Shown piece after piece: positions 1-8,656 of a stretch of 64,000 bases of DNA. Every line of letters begins with the position of its first letter. The stretch's first letter is position 1. This stretch comes from Bradyrhizobium sp. BR 10289 (lineage in GTDB: Bacteria > Pseudomonadota > Alphaproteobacteria > Rhizobiales > Xanthobacteraceae), in assembly GCF_019455385.1 (NCBI RefSeq), contig NZ_JACOFR010000006.1:186001-250000 (forward strand), written 5' to 3'. The position numbers were made by a program, and so were the translations under genes. Below the pieces are notes generated by a model. It searched no databases. It had not been told where the DNA came from and worked only from the letters and a program-made list of their open reading frames with translations.

Positions 1-609
1 TTCGACCAGCCGCTTGCCGGGCTGAACCGGGATGCCGGATACCTGTTTCAGGCGGACGCGTTGTTCCCGTGGAAGACTGCGCTGGACAATGTCGCGATCG
101 GGCTCGAGATTCACGGCACGCCGCGCAGCGAGGCGCTGCCGCGTGCGCAAAAATGGCTGACGTCCGTCGGCCTCGGCGCCTTCGCGAACCGTTACCCGCA
201 TATGCTTTCGGGCGGCCAGCGCAAGCGCGTGGCGCTGGCGCAGGTGCTGATCCGCGATCCAAAGATCCTGCTGATGGACGAGCCGTTCGGTCCGCTCGAT
301 GCGCAGACGCGGCAAGTGATGGGCAATCTGTTGCTTGATCTGTGGAATGCCGACCGCAAGGCCGTGCTGTTCGTGACCCATGATCTCGAAGAGGCGATCG
401 CGCTCGCCGACCGCGTCGTGATCATGTCGGCCGGGCCGTCCTCGCGGATCATCGGCGACTGGCGCGTGACGCTTCCGCGTCCGCGCGACATTTTCGAGGT
501 GCGGCTGGACAAGGAGTTCCATGCGCTTCATCGCGAGATCTGGAGCGTGCTCAAGGACGAGGTGATGAAGGGCTACGCGCAGTCCTCCCAAGCGGCGGAG
601 GCGGTTTGA
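1..609 (+). CDS. ABC transporter ATP-binding protein, nitrate/sulfonate/taurine class (5' end outside window)
   Basis: The reading frame is open from base 1, so the N-terminus with Walker A lies upstream of the window. Visible are the Q-loop (YLFQADALFPWK), signature LSGGQRKRVALAQ, Walker B ILLMDEPFG with the D-loop, and the H-loop VTHD. The sequence around FPWKTALDNV is typical of SsuB/TauB/NrtD ATPases, which power uptake of sulfonates, taurine, nitrate or pyrimidine precursors. The stop TGA shares its last base with the ATG of the permease that follows, so the two are translationally coupled. The binding protein is not adjacent downstream; it may lie upstream or be the orphan at 5478. The substrate cannot be told from sequence. 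Confidence 0.93.
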   Translation, partial: FDQPLAGLNRDAGYLFQADALFPWKTALDNVAIGLEIHGTPRSEALPRAQKWLTSVGLGAFANRYPHMLSGGQRKRVALAQVLIRDPKILLMDEPFGPLDAQTRQVMGNLLLDLWNADRKAVLFVTHDLEEAIALADRVVIMSAGPSSRIIGDWRVTLPRPRDIFEVRLDKEFHALHREIWSVLKDEVMKGYAQSSQAAEAV

Positions 610-1394
610 TGTCGCGCGTCACGCTGCTTGCGCTCCAGGTCCTGGTCGCCGTCGTCTGTCTCGCATTGTGGCAGCTCTTCGCGACCGTGCCGGTGTTTGG
701 AAAAATCCTGCTGCCGCCGTTCTTCTTCTCCAATCCGGTCGACGTCTTCGCCCAGATCGTGAAGTGGTTCTCGTCCGGCGTGATCTGGAAGCATCTCGGC
801 ATCACGCTGACGGAATCGATCCTCGCCTTCGTGATCGGATCGGCCGGCGGCGTGCTGGTCGGCTTCTGGTTCGCGCGCCAGCCTCTGGTCGCGGCGGTTT
901 TCGACCCCTACGTCAAAATGGTCAATGCGCTGCCCCGCGTCGTGCTGGCGCCGATCTTCGCGCTGTGGCTAGGCCTCGGCATCTGGTCGAAAGTTGCGCT
1001 CGGCGTGACGCTGGTGTTCTTCATCGTGTTCTTCAACGTCTATCAGGGCGTCAAGGAAGTCAGCCGCACCGTGCTCGACAACGGCCGCATGCTCGGCATG
1101 AGCGAGCGGCAGCTGATGCAGCACGTCTATTGGCCGTCGGCGCTGTCCTGGATGTTCTCCTCGTTACACACCTCGGTCGGATTCGCCGTGGTCGGCGCCG
1201 TGGTCGGCGAATATCTGGGATCGGCCGCCGGGCTCGGCTATCTGATCCAGCAGGCCGAGGGTGTGTTCGACGTCGCCGGCGTGTTCGCCGGCATGTTCGT
1301 ACTGTCGGCCTTCGTCATCCTGATCGACTTTGGCGTGACGCTGGTGGAGCGCAGGCTGCTGGTGTGGCGGCCGACGGTGGACGGGCGCGGCTGA
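609..1394 (+). CDS. ABC transporter permease, SsuC/TauC family
   Basis: 261-residue integral membrane protein with the BPD_transp_1 fold: an N-terminal hydrophobic segment at about 1-25 and about five further membrane spans. The cytoplasmic EAA loop, contacting the ATPase, is seen around NGRMLGMSERQL with the following YWPSAL. The ATG at 609 overlaps the stop of the ATPase gene by one base; an in-frame TTG two bases into the ATPase stop is less likely. It forms the channel of the importer begun at the left edge. Family assignment is firm; the substrate (sulfonate, nitrate, taurine or similar) is not known. Confidence 0.93.
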   Translation: MSRVTLLALQVLVAVVCLALWQLFATVPVFGKILLPPFFFSNPVDVFAQIVKWFSSGVIWKHLGITLTESILAFVIGSAGGVLVGFWFARQPLVAAVFDPYVKMVNALPRVVLAPIFALWLGLGIWSKVALGVTLVFFIVFFNVYQGVKEVSRTVLDNGRMLGMSERQLMQHVYWPSALSWMFSSLHTSVGFAVVGAVVGEYLGSAAGLGYLIQQAEGVFDVAGVFAGMFVLSAFVILIDFGVTLVERRLLVWRPTVDGRG

Positions 1395-1435
1395 GCCGCC
1401 TCGTCGGCCGCTGACATTTATGTGATTGACCGGCT

Positions 1436-1460
1436 GGAATAGAACGCCCGTCCACGCGTC
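1436..1460 (+). promoter_or_regulatory. Putative ECF-sigma promoter of the DUF305-sigma operon
   Basis: GGAATA at 1436-1441 and CGTC at 1457-1460 (followed by AAA) are separated by 15 bases, the layout of promoters read by group IV sigma factors. It sits 35 bases before the first gene of an operon that itself encodes an ECF sigma factor, so autoregulation is the natural reading. This is motif matching by eye only. Confidence 0.4.
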
Positions 1461-1495
1461 AAACCCCCATGCAACCAGCCGCATGGGAGTTTTGG

Positions 1496-2041
1496 ATGTC
1501 CCCTTCACAGTTTTGCAGCGCCCTGGCGGCGCTTGCAGGCAAATGCCGTTGGCCGAGGCCCGGCCTCGGCACGGCCTTTCTTGGCGCGCGCATTCTCGTT
1601 GCGTTCGCAACACCTCCGCTCGCGTTCGCGCATGAAGCTCATCCGGTCGCTCCGCCGGCCGCCCTCAGCGCAGAGGAACGTGCTTTTCTGCAAGACAACG
1701 ACGCGGCCATGACCAGGATGATGAGCGGCATGGCGGCCAAGCCGACCGGCGACGTCGATCGTGATTTCGTCGCAATGATGAATCCGCATCATCAGGGCGC
1801 AATCGATATGGCGATCATCGAATTGCGCTACGGCAAGAACGAGCAGTTGCGGCGCATCGCCCAGGAAATCATCGTCGACCAGATGCAGGAGATCGCGGCC
1901 ATGAAGCTCGCGATCGGTGAGCCATCCACCGACACTACGCCTGCCGCGACCCAGCCGGCGCACGCTCCGGTCGCCAACATCCATGATCATCAGGGCATGC
2001 AGATGGACATGTCCGCAGGAATGAAGAAGCAGGAGCCTTGA
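1496..2041 (+). CDS. DUF305 domain-containing secreted protein
   Basis: 181-residue protein with an N-terminal export signal (hydrophobic stretch about 22-45 ending near AFAHEAHP) and a DUF305 core. The hallmark is DRDFVAMMNPHHQGAIDMA followed by a helix containing QEIIVDQMQEIAAMK. The family is a four-helix ferritin-like fold often linked to copper; the C-terminal tail here is rich in His and Met (HDHQGMQMDM), which fits metal binding in the periplasm. I chose the ATG at 1496 because GGGAG lies seven bases ahead; an in-frame ATG at 1469 would lengthen the signal. First gene of an operon with the beta-propeller and the sigma/anti-sigma pair. Confidence 0.85.
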   Translation: MSPSQFCSALAALAGKCRWPRPGLGTAFLGARILVAFATPPLAFAHEAHPVAPPAALSAEERAFLQDNDAAMTRMMSGMAAKPTGDVDRDFVAMMNPHHQGAIDMAIIELRYGKNEQLRRIAQEIIVDQMQEIAAMKLAIGEPSTDTTPAATQPAHAPVANIHDHQGMQMDMSAGMKKQEP

Positions 2042-2042
2042 G

Positions 2043-3512
2043 ATGACCGCGTCACGAAGCAACATGATCAAGAGCATCTTCTTGGCGGCCACCATGCTCG
2101 CCACCGGTTCCGCCGCATGGGCCGGGCAGGCGCCGGGCGCGTTGTCCGCCACCGATATTCCGGTCAGCCACCACGACCGTGTCTACGCCGCGGAGCAATT
2201 CTCCAATACGGTCTCTGTCACCGATCCCGTGGACAACAAGCTACTCGGCGTGATCCGGCTGGGCGACCCGCAGCCCGGCAATTTCAGCCCGCTCTACAAG
2301 GGCCAGGTGCTCGTGCACGGCATGGGCTTCTCGCCCGACCACAGGACGCTCGCCGTGGTGTCGATCGGATCGAACTCCGTGAGCTTCATCGACACCGCGA
2401 CCAACGCGGTCAAACATATCACCTATGTCGGCCGCTCCCCGCACGAGGCGTTCTTCACGCCTGACGGCAAGGAGGTCTGGGTCACCGTTCGCGGCGAGAA
2501 CTACATCTCCGTCATCGACCCGACAACGTTCCGGGAGAAGACCCGCATCACGACGCCGAACGGGCCGGGCATGCAGATCTTCTCGCCCGACGGCAAATAC
2601 GGCTACATCTGTTCGTCGTTCAATCCCGAGACGGATGTGGTGTCGGTCGCCGAGCACAAGATCATCGCCAAGGTGAAGCAGGAGAGCCCATTCTGCCCGA
2701 ACATCGCGGCGACGCCCGATGGAAACCAGGTGTGGTTCACGCTGAAGGACGTCGGCCGCACGCAGGTGTTCAACGCCAGGCCTCCGTTCAACGCCATCAA
2801 GACCATCGACACTGGCCCGATCACCAATCACGTCAATTTCGCGCACACCGCCAAGGGCACATTCGCCTACGTCACCGTCGGTGGTTTGAATCAGGTGAAG
2901 GTGTTCCGCACCGACGACTTCTCGCTGGTCGCGACGATCCCGGTCGGCAATCTGCCGCACGGCGTCTGGCCGTCCGGCGACGGCTCCCGCATCTATGTGG
3001 GACTGGAGAACGCCGACGCGCTTGCGGCGATCGATACGGCAACGAACCAAGTGGTCGCGAACATTCCGATCGGCCAGGCGCCGCAGGCGATTGCCTACGT
3101 TCCGAATGCCGCCCCCGAACCCGACGACCGGCAGAATCTGCAGACCCTCGGTGTCGCCGGCCAGGTCGCCCACCTGACGCTCGCTTCGAAAGACGCCGCG
3201 ACGGACCTCAAGGCGCCGACCAGCATCTCGCTGTTCGACCAGGGTCTGATCCAGATTCTACAGGCCTCGGTGACGGGGCTTCAGCCCAAGCAGAAATATG
3301 TTCTGGCGCTGGCGGAGCATGGCGATGGAAGCGGTCGGCTGCAACCATTGGCGGCGTTCATGACCAATCCGGCCGGATCGGCTATCGTCAACGCGGCCGG
3401 TCCCATCAGACAGATCGTCGATCAATCGGCTGCGGCAGCAAAGCGCTATCTGGTGATAGCGTCCGGCGATGCAGCGATGCCCGGCGATGCGGTCCAGATC
3501 GAGGCGCAGTGA
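2043..3512 (+). CDS. YncE-type YVTN beta-propeller protein, periplasmic
   Basis: 489-residue protein with a signal peptide (best seen from the internal Met at 2064: hydrophobic run ending SAAWAG). Repeated blade sequences of the YVTN/cytochrome-D1 type follow, e.g. VLVHGMGFSPDHRTLAVVS, AFFTPDGKEVWVTVRG, LPHGVWPSGDGSRIYVG. After the propeller (about residue 375 on) comes a separate roughly 110-residue beta-rich tail with no motif I can name. Such propellers bind partners or ligands rather than catalyse. It starts one base after the DUF305 stop and is followed at 40 bases by the sigma factor, so the four genes probably respond to one stress. Function beyond this is unknown. Confidence 0.82.
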   Translation: MTASRSNMIKSIFLAATMLATGSAAWAGQAPGALSATDIPVSHHDRVYAAEQFSNTVSVTDPVDNKLLGVIRLGDPQPGNFSPLYKGQVLVHGMGFSPDHRTLAVVSIGSNSVSFIDTATNAVKHITYVGRSPHEAFFTPDGKEVWVTVRGENYISVIDPTTFREKTRITTPNGPGMQIFSPDGKYGYICSSFNPETDVVSVAEHKIIAKVKQESPFCPNIAATPDGNQVWFTLKDVGRTQVFNARPPFNAIKTIDTGPITNHVNFAHTAKGTFAYVTVGGLNQVKVFRTDDFSLVATIPVGNLPHGVWPSGDGSRIYVGLENADALAAIDTATNQVVANIPIGQAPQAIAYVPNAAPEPDDRQNLQTLGVAGQVAHLTLASKDAATDLKAPTSISLFDQGLIQILQASVTGLQPKQKYVLALAEHGDGSGRLQPLAAFMTNPAGSAIVNAAGPIRQIVDQSAAAAKRYLVIASGDAAMPGDAVQIEAQ

Positions 3513-3552
3513 AGCCGGCTCGAGCGGCAACGGAGAGGTGGCGGAGCGCGTC

Positions 3553-4071
3553 ATGAAGGACATGCTGGTTCAAGTCGAGCCACTGATCCCCGCGCTCCGT
3601 CGCTATGCGCGCGCGCTCATGCGTGACCGCGCCGCGGCTGACGATTTGGTCCAGGATTGCCTGGAGCGGGCTGTCAGCCGCTGGCATCAGCGACGCGACG
3701 GCAGCGTGCGCGCCTGGCTGTTCACCATCCTTCACAATCTGGCGGTCACGCAATTTCGCCAGGCGACGGCGCGGGGAAGGCATATGCCTATCGACGATGC
3801 GGGCGAGCAGGAGCTCGTCAGCGCGGCAGCGCAGGAGCAAAGGCTGATCTATCAGGATGTCCTGGGCAAGCTTGCGAAACTTCCGGAGGAGCAGCGAGCC
3901 GTGCTATTGCTGGTTGCAGTCGAAGATCTCTCCTACGCGGACGCCGCGAAGGTGCTGAACGTGCCGATTGGGACCGTGATGTCGCGCCTGTCGCGTGCGC
4001 GGGAGAGGCTGCAGCAGGAGATGGAAGGTGCTGCGCCCGGAAATGTGGTGGTACTGCGGAGCTTGAAATGA
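3553..4071 (+). CDS. ECF-family RNA polymerase sigma factor
   Basis: 172 residues, standard for group IV sigma factors. Region 2 (about 13-70) contains RDRAAADDLVQDCLERA, which binds the -10 element; region 4 (about 105-165) contains the helix-turn-helix LSYADAAKVLNVPIGTVMSRLSRARERL-type sequence that reads the -35. I took the ATG at 3553, with a GGAG about seven bases upstream, over a longer frame from 3469 that would overlap the propeller gene. The stop overlaps the start of the anti-sigma gene (ATGA). It probably transcribes its own operon from the 1436 promoter. Confidence 0.93.
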   Translation: MKDMLVQVEPLIPALRRYARALMRDRAAADDLVQDCLERAVSRWHQRRDGSVRAWLFTILHNLAVTQFRQATARGRHMPIDDAGEQELVSAAAQEQRLIYQDVLGKLAKLPEEQRAVLLLVAVEDLSYADAAKVLNVPIGTVMSRLSRARERLQQEMEGAAPGNVVVLRSLK

Positions 4072-4841
4072 ACCAGCGGCCGATCACCGAGGATGATCTC
4101 CACGCCTATGTCGACCAGGCACTCGAGCCCGAGCGTCGGGCGGAGGTCACATCCTATCTGGACGATCACCCTGACGTTGCCGGGCGCGTCGCAGCCTATG
4201 TCACCCAGCGCGAACAGCTGCGTGGCGCACTTGGGTCCATTGCTGACGAGCCGTTGCCGGCCGAGCTGAATCTGTCGCGCATCATCGAGAGCCGGAAGCG
4301 GCGGCCGCTGCAGGCGTGGGGAGCGATCGCTGCGATGCTGCTGCTCGGCATCGGCGCTCTCGGCGGATGGACCATGCGCAGCGTCTTGCAGGAGGGATCG
4401 AACGGACTCTCTGCGTTGGCACAGGAGGCGGCCTATTCCTACAACGTCTATGCACCGGACCGCGTGCGGCCGGTCGAAATAAAGGCGTCCAACAGCTCCG
4501 AGCTCACGCAGTGGGTCTCGAACCGGCTGAAGCAGCCGGTCAAGGTGCCGGATCTCTCTGTCTCAGGCTACAGGCTGATGGGCGGACGTCTGGTTGCGAC
4601 GTCGCATGGTCCGGCCGCGATGTTCATGTACGATGATGATCGCGGCGACCGGCTCGTGGTGCTGACGCGCCCGATGAGCAACCGCAATCTGGATACACCG
4701 ATGATGCCGCAATCGACCGGCGGCGTGGCCGGTTTCGTGTGGGCGGATGAGGGCATGGGCTACACGCTCGTCGGCCAGCTTCCAGGGGATGCGCTGAAGC
4801 CGATCGCGAACGAAATCCGGAAGCAGGCGCGCCCGATCTAG
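4068..4841 (+). CDS. Membrane anti-sigma factor
   Basis: 257 residues. The cytoplasmic N-terminal domain (about 1-70, ITEDDLHAYVDQALEPERR) has the helical layout of RsiW-type anti-sigma domains, but where zinc-binding members carry HxxxCxxC this one reads DDHPDVAGRV, so it is a non-zinc version. One membrane span lies at about 84-103 (IAAMLLLGIGALGGWTM), and a periplasmic domain of about 150 residues follows. It overlaps the sigma gene by four bases, the usual coupling of a sigma factor and its inhibitor. The periplasmic part presumably senses the signal, perhaps through DUF305 or the propeller; that last step is inference. Confidence 0.88.
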   Translation: MNQRPITEDDLHAYVDQALEPERRAEVTSYLDDHPDVAGRVAAYVTQREQLRGALGSIADEPLPAELNLSRIIESRKRRPLQAWGAIAAMLLLGIGALGGWTMRSVLQEGSNGLSALAQEAAYSYNVYAPDRVRPVEIKASNSSELTQWVSNRLKQPVKVPDLSVSGYRLMGGRLVATSHGPAAMFMYDDDRGDRLVVLTRPMSNRNLDTPMMPQSTGGVAGFVWADEGMGYTLVGQLPGDALKPIANEIRKQARPI

Positions 4842-4888
4842 TGCTGGAAACGGGCTCGCGCATCGGCGCGGGCCCGGATCGCCAGAGC

Positions 4889-5338
4889 TCAATCCAGCAG
4901 CTTGGTATCGTCGGGCGCCTGCGGCGGTGTCTTGATGGCGATCGCCTTGACCTGGCCGCTGATCGGCTTGGTGCCGCCATGCGGCGTGCCCTTCGGGATG
5001 ATCACGAGGTCGCCGGGCTTCACCGTGACTTCCTTGTCGCCGAGCCAGATCGTTCCGGTCCCGTCCAGGATGTACTGGATCTCGTTGGTGTTGGGGTGCA
5101 TGTGCTTGGGCACGTTGCCGACCTGGATTGAAACGGTGGCGCCGTCCGCACCCATGAACATCTTGGAACGATAGCCGACCGCGTTTGCGGGCCCAAGCGC
5201 GTCGCCTTCCATCTCGCCGGTATGGATGATCTGAGCGGTGATGTTCTCGGCGGCCAGCGCCGGCCGCAGCACCTGGTTCGCACCGCATCCGGCGGCAAAG
5301 GCGGCCGCGATCGACAGGCCGATTGCAAGGCGATTCAT
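4889..5338 (-). CDS. Secreted cupin-domain protein
   Basis: 149 residues with a signal sequence of about 29 residues; AAAFAAGCGA could be a lipobox with Cys18, so it may be a lipoprotein. The cupin barrel shows metal-ligand motif 1 as HMHPNTNEIQYILDG (two His, one Glu) and motif 2 as PGDLVIIPKGTPHGG with the third His. Cupins of this size bind a metal and a small ligand or act as dioxygenases or isomerases; the specific reaction cannot be told. GGGGAGGAG lies just before the ATG. It diverges from the binding-protein gene at 5478 across a 139-base gap. Confidence 0.82.
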   Translation of the reverse strand: MNRLAIGLSIAAAFAAGCGANQVLRPALAAENITAQIIHTGEMEGDALGPANAVGYRSKMFMGADGATVSIQVGNVPKHMHPNTNEIQYILDGTGTIWLGDKEVTVKPGDLVIIPKGTPHGGTKPISGQVKAIAIKTPPQAPDDTKLLD

Positions 5339-5477
5339 GATTGCTCCTCCCCATCAAACATTGTTCTTGTGGACCCATGCTATTGCGCCGAAAGGCGGAT
5401 GGCTAGTCGCACTTAGGCGGTGCTTCTCAAGCCGGTCCCGCTGCTCTATGGTGCCGCCAGCCGAACGGAGGAAACCA

Positions 5478-6503
5478 ATGAAGAACACGATTGCCAGGCT
5501 CGCCGGCGTACTGCTGGCGCTGACGCTCACCACCGGATTTGCCGCGGCGCAGAGCAAGGTGACTGTCGCGGTCGGCGGCGGCGCCTGCCTGTGCTATCTG
5601 CCGACGGTGCTGGCCAAGCAACTCGGCGAGTACGAGAAGGCGGGCCTGAATGTCGAGCTGGTCGACCTCAAGGGCGGCTCGGACGCGCTCAAGGCCGTGC
5701 TCGGCGGCAGCGCCGATGTCGTCTCCGGCTATTTCGACCATTGCGTCAACCTCGCCGCTAAGAAGCAGGAGCTTCAGGCCTTCGTGGTCTATGATCGCTA
5801 TCCCGGCCTCGTGCTGGTGGTCGCGCCCTCGCGGACGAACGACATCAAATCGGTGAAGGACCTCGCCGGCAAGAAGGTCGGCGTCAGTGCGCCCGGCTCC
5901 TCCACCGACTTCTTCCTGAAGTATCTCTTGAAGAAGAATGGGCTCGATCCCGCCGGCACCGCCGTGATCGGCGTCGGTCTGGGTGCGACCGCCGTCGCCG
6001 CGATGGAGCAGGGGCAGCTCGACGCGGCCGTGATGCTCGACCCCTCCGTCACCGTGCTCCAGGGCAGCCACAAGGATCTGCGCATTCTCAGCGATACCCG
6101 CACCCAGAAAGACACGCTCGAGACCTTCGGCGGCGAATATCCGGGCGGCGCGCTGTACTCGACCGTGGCCTGGATCAACGGCCACGAGAAGGAAACGCAG
6201 GCGCTCACCAACGCCATGCTCGCCACGATCGCCTGGATTCACTCCCACAGCCCTGAGGAGATCATGGCGAAGATGCCGGACGAGATGGTCGGCAAGAACA
6301 AGGATCTTTATCTCGCCGCACTCAAGAACACGATCCCGATGTTCTCGGAAACCGGCAAGATGGATCCGAAGGGCGCGGATGCCGTGCTCGCGGTGTTCAG
6401 CGTCGGCTCGCCGGAGGTCGCCAACGCCAAGATCGACGTCAGCAAGACCTTCACCAACAAGTTCGTCGAACAGGCCAAGAAGACCACGGGGAGCGCCAAA
6501 TAA
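5478..6503 (+). CDS. ABC transporter substrate-binding protein, NMT1/TauA-like
   Basis: 341-residue periplasmic binding protein with a cleavable signal peptide (about 1-24, ending GFAAAQ). The body matches the NMT1/SsuA class: LPTVLAKQLGEYEKAGLNVELVDLKGGSDALKAV-type start of lobe 1 and VKDLAGKKVGVSAPGSSTDFFL for lobe 2. Ligands in this class include sulfonates, nitrate and thiamine precursors. The start ATG has GGAGG seven bases upstream; the longer frame beginning at 5238 runs into the divergent cupin. No permease or ATPase is adjacent, so it may partner the importer at 1-1394. Substrate unknown. Confidence 0.88.
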   Translation: MKNTIARLAGVLLALTLTTGFAAAQSKVTVAVGGGACLCYLPTVLAKQLGEYEKAGLNVELVDLKGGSDALKAVLGGSADVVSGYFDHCVNLAAKKQELQAFVVYDRYPGLVLVVAPSRTNDIKSVKDLAGKKVGVSAPGSSTDFFLKYLLKKNGLDPAGTAVIGVGLGATAVAAMEQGQLDAAVMLDPSVTVLQGSHKDLRILSDTRTQKDTLETFGGEYPGGALYSTVAWINGHEKETQALTNAMLATIAWIHSHSPEEIMAKMPDEMVGKNKDLYLAALKNTIPMFSETGKMDPKGADAVLAVFSVGSPEVANAKIDVSKTFTNKFVEQAKKTTGSAK

Positions 6504-6532
6504 CTGACGCGAAAGCAGTATAATCAGGCGTC

Positions 6533-7237
6533 ATGACGTCACCGGTCATTCATCGCGTCACGACGCTCGATCTTGCCGTGCGACCGATCGTCTGGCCGTT
6601 TGCCGAGGAGCGCCGCGCCGAGATCGCGGCGCACTTCATCGAGAAGCAGCGCGAGCGGCCGAAGATCTGGAACGGCCGCGTCCTGCTCGGGCGCGATGCC
6701 GTGGTCGCGGACGGCCATCTCACTGCCACCTATTTCGAGACGGATTTTGCAAGCTTCCTCGCCTGGCGCGACTGGGGTTACCCGGACAAATCGGTGTTCA
6801 ACGGCTTTGGCATGGGCGCGCTGCGCGCCTCGGACGGCGCCTTCGTCATGGGCGAGATGGCGCATCACACCGCCAATGCGGGCCGCATCTATTTCCCCTC
6901 GGGCACGCCGGATCTCGACGATGTCAGGGACGGGGCGCTCGATATTGCCGGCAGCGTCGTTCGTGAGCTCGGCGAAGAGACCGGCCTGACCGCGGCCGAC
7001 TACGGAATCGAGCCGGGCTGGCACTGTGTCGCCGCCGGCCCGTCGATTGCAATGATTCAGATCATCAACCTCGACATGCCGGGCGAGGCGGCCCGTGCCC
7101 GGATCGAGGCCAATCTGGCGCGCGAGGCCGAGCCTGAATTGTCGGCCATCCATCTCGTGCGCGGGCTGAGTGATCTCACGGCGTCCATGCCGCGATTTGT
7201 CACGGCTTTCGTCGAGCAGCAGTTCGCCTCGCGCTGA
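6533..7237 (+). CDS. NUDIX hydrolase
   Basis: 234 residues. The core of a Nudix box is present at about 142-156 (VVRELGEETGL, giving REx2EE), which binds magnesium and the pyrophosphate of nucleoside-diphosphate-linked substrates. The left half of the box is not canonical: the Glu expected eight residues before the RE is not there. The N-terminal 110 residues form the extra domain seen in larger Nudix proteins. It lies alone between two binding-protein genes. Substrate not predictable. Confidence 0.8.
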   Translation: MTSPVIHRVTTLDLAVRPIVWPFAEERRAEIAAHFIEKQRERPKIWNGRVLLGRDAVVADGHLTATYFETDFASFLAWRDWGYPDKSVFNGFGMGALRASDGAFVMGEMAHHTANAGRIYFPSGTPDLDDVRDGALDIAGSVVRELGEETGLTAADYGIEPGWHCVAAGPSIAMIQIINLDMPGEAARARIEANLAREAEPELSAIHLVRGLSDLTASMPRFVTAFVEQQFASR

Positions 7238-7247
7238 CGCGCGAGGC

Positions 7248-7276
7248 TTGACATCGCTTCGCTCAGCCCATGTGAT
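7248..7276 (+). promoter_or_regulatory. Candidate sigma-70 promoter of the Liv-type operon
   Basis: TTGACA at 7248-7253 and TGTGAT at 7271-7276 are 17 bases apart, 55 bases before the binding-protein ATG. The -10 is a weak match (4 of 6). Confidence 0.3.
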
Positions 7277-7330
7277 GGGCAAAAAGCAAAAGCAAGAAGC
7301 TGCAATGCACAATCGTCCAGGGAGGTTTAG

Positions 7331-8641
7331 ATGCGCCTGCGCATGGCTGCCCGCTTGGTCCATGGGCTGTTGGTCGCGATAGCTGCGACGGGCTTGATGG
7401 CTTCGGCCGAAGCTCAAGAGAAGAAGATCAAGATCGGCGTCGTTTTCGATTTGACCGGACCACTCGCGGGTGGCGGTTCCGAGCTCAATTATGTCGGCGC
7501 CAAGATCATCCTGGATCACTTCGCCAAGACAGGCGTCGAAGGTTACAAGATCGAGGCGGTCTATGCCGATGCGCAGAGCAAGCCCGACATTGCCATCAAT
7601 GAATCCGTCCGCCTGCTCGAGCAGGAGAAGGTCGACATGGTGCTCGGCTTCTTCTCCTCGGCGCAATGCGTGCCGGTGGCCGCGCGCGTCGAGCAGCTCA
7701 AGAAGTTCATGTGGATGACGACCTGCATCTCGTCGGCCGTGTTCAACGAGAAGGGATACAAATACGTCTTCCGTCCGCAGGCGAGCGGCGACCAGTTCGG
7801 CATGATGACGATGGATTTCATCGCGCAGAATGCGAAGGCGAAGTTCGACAAAGAGCCGAAGGACCTGCGCGTCGCCATCATCCACGAGGATGGCGCTTAC
7901 GGCGTCGACGTCTCCAGGGGCAACGAGGTCGGCGCCAAGAAGGCGGGCTTCAATGTCGTGATGAAGGAGGGCTATTCGGCCACCGCGCCCGATCTGTCTG
8001 CGCTGGTGACCAAGCTGAAGCGCGCAAAACCTGACGTGATCTTCCACACCGGCTACAACCCCGACATCACGCTGCTGCTGCGCCAGGCTCGCGAGCAGGG
8101 GCTGAAGTTCGGCGCACTGATGGGCCATGGCGCGGGCTACGGCGTTTACGAGAAGCTGAAGGAAGGCATGGGCGCGGACGCCGCCTATATCTTCAACACC
8201 GACCCGATCTCGATCTGGCTCGCCAACCAGAAGACGATGGATCCGAAGCTTCCGCCCGTGATCAAGATGGTCGGCGAGGAGTTCGACAAGATCAAGCCTG
8301 GCGTCGCCATTCGTTCGGCCCATGTGGGCATCGGCGCGTCCAACACCTATGTGTTCATGAGCGACGTGCTGCCGCGCGCGATCAAGAAGTACGGCGGGGT
8401 CGATCCCGATGCGCTACGCAAGGCGGCGCTCGACACCGACATTCCCGAGGGCGGCACCATGCTCGGCTTCGGCGTCAAGTTCTACGGCGAGGGCACGCCG
8501 ATGTCCGGGCAGAACGAGCGCTCGTTCCCGGTCGTGATCCAGTACATCGACGACAAGTCCTCCGTGGTGTGGCCCAAAAGCCAGGCGCAGCGCGAGGCCG
8601 TACTGCCGCTGCCGAAAGGCACCACCTATAGCAACCAGTAG
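7331..8641 (+). CDS. Branched-chain-amino-acid-type ABC transporter substrate-binding protein
   Basis: 436 residues with an export signal (about 1-28, ending ASAEAQ). The type I periplasmic fold is marked by IKIGVVFDLTGPLAGGG at the N-terminus, the INESVRLLEQEKVDMVLG segment, and IHEDGAYGVDVSRGNE in lobe 2. GGGAGG lies ahead of the ATG. It heads an operon with livG, livF, livH and livM, so it supplies ligand to that importer. A paralogue of the same length, sharing the terminal pattern MSGQNERS...VVWP...PLPKG.TY, is encoded at 50461-51771. In this family ligands may be amino acids, amides, aromatic acids or others. Confidence 0.92.
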   Translation: MRLRMAARLVHGLLVAIAATGLMASAEAQEKKIKIGVVFDLTGPLAGGGSELNYVGAKIILDHFAKTGVEGYKIEAVYADAQSKPDIAINESVRLLEQEKVDMVLGFFSSAQCVPVAARVEQLKKFMWMTTCISSAVFNEKGYKYVFRPQASGDQFGMMTMDFIAQNAKAKFDKEPKDLRVAIIHEDGAYGVDVSRGNEVGAKKAGFNVVMKEGYSATAPDLSALVTKLKRAKPDVIFHTGYNPDITLLLRQAREQGLKFGALMGHGAGYGVYEKLKEGMGADAAYIFNTDPISIWLANQKTMDPKLPPVIKMVGEEFDKIKPGVAIRSAHVGIGASNTYVFMSDVLPRAIKKYGGVDPDALRKAALDTDIPEGGTMLGFGVKFYGEGTPMSGQNERSFPVVIQYIDDKSSVVWPKSQAQREAVLPLPKGTTYSNQ

Positions 8642-8656
8642 CGGCGGAGAGCTGAG

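Noticed and set aside
6539..8323. 594-codon minus-strand frame
   Set aside because: Spans two real genes (Nudix and binding protein) in antisense; no domain.
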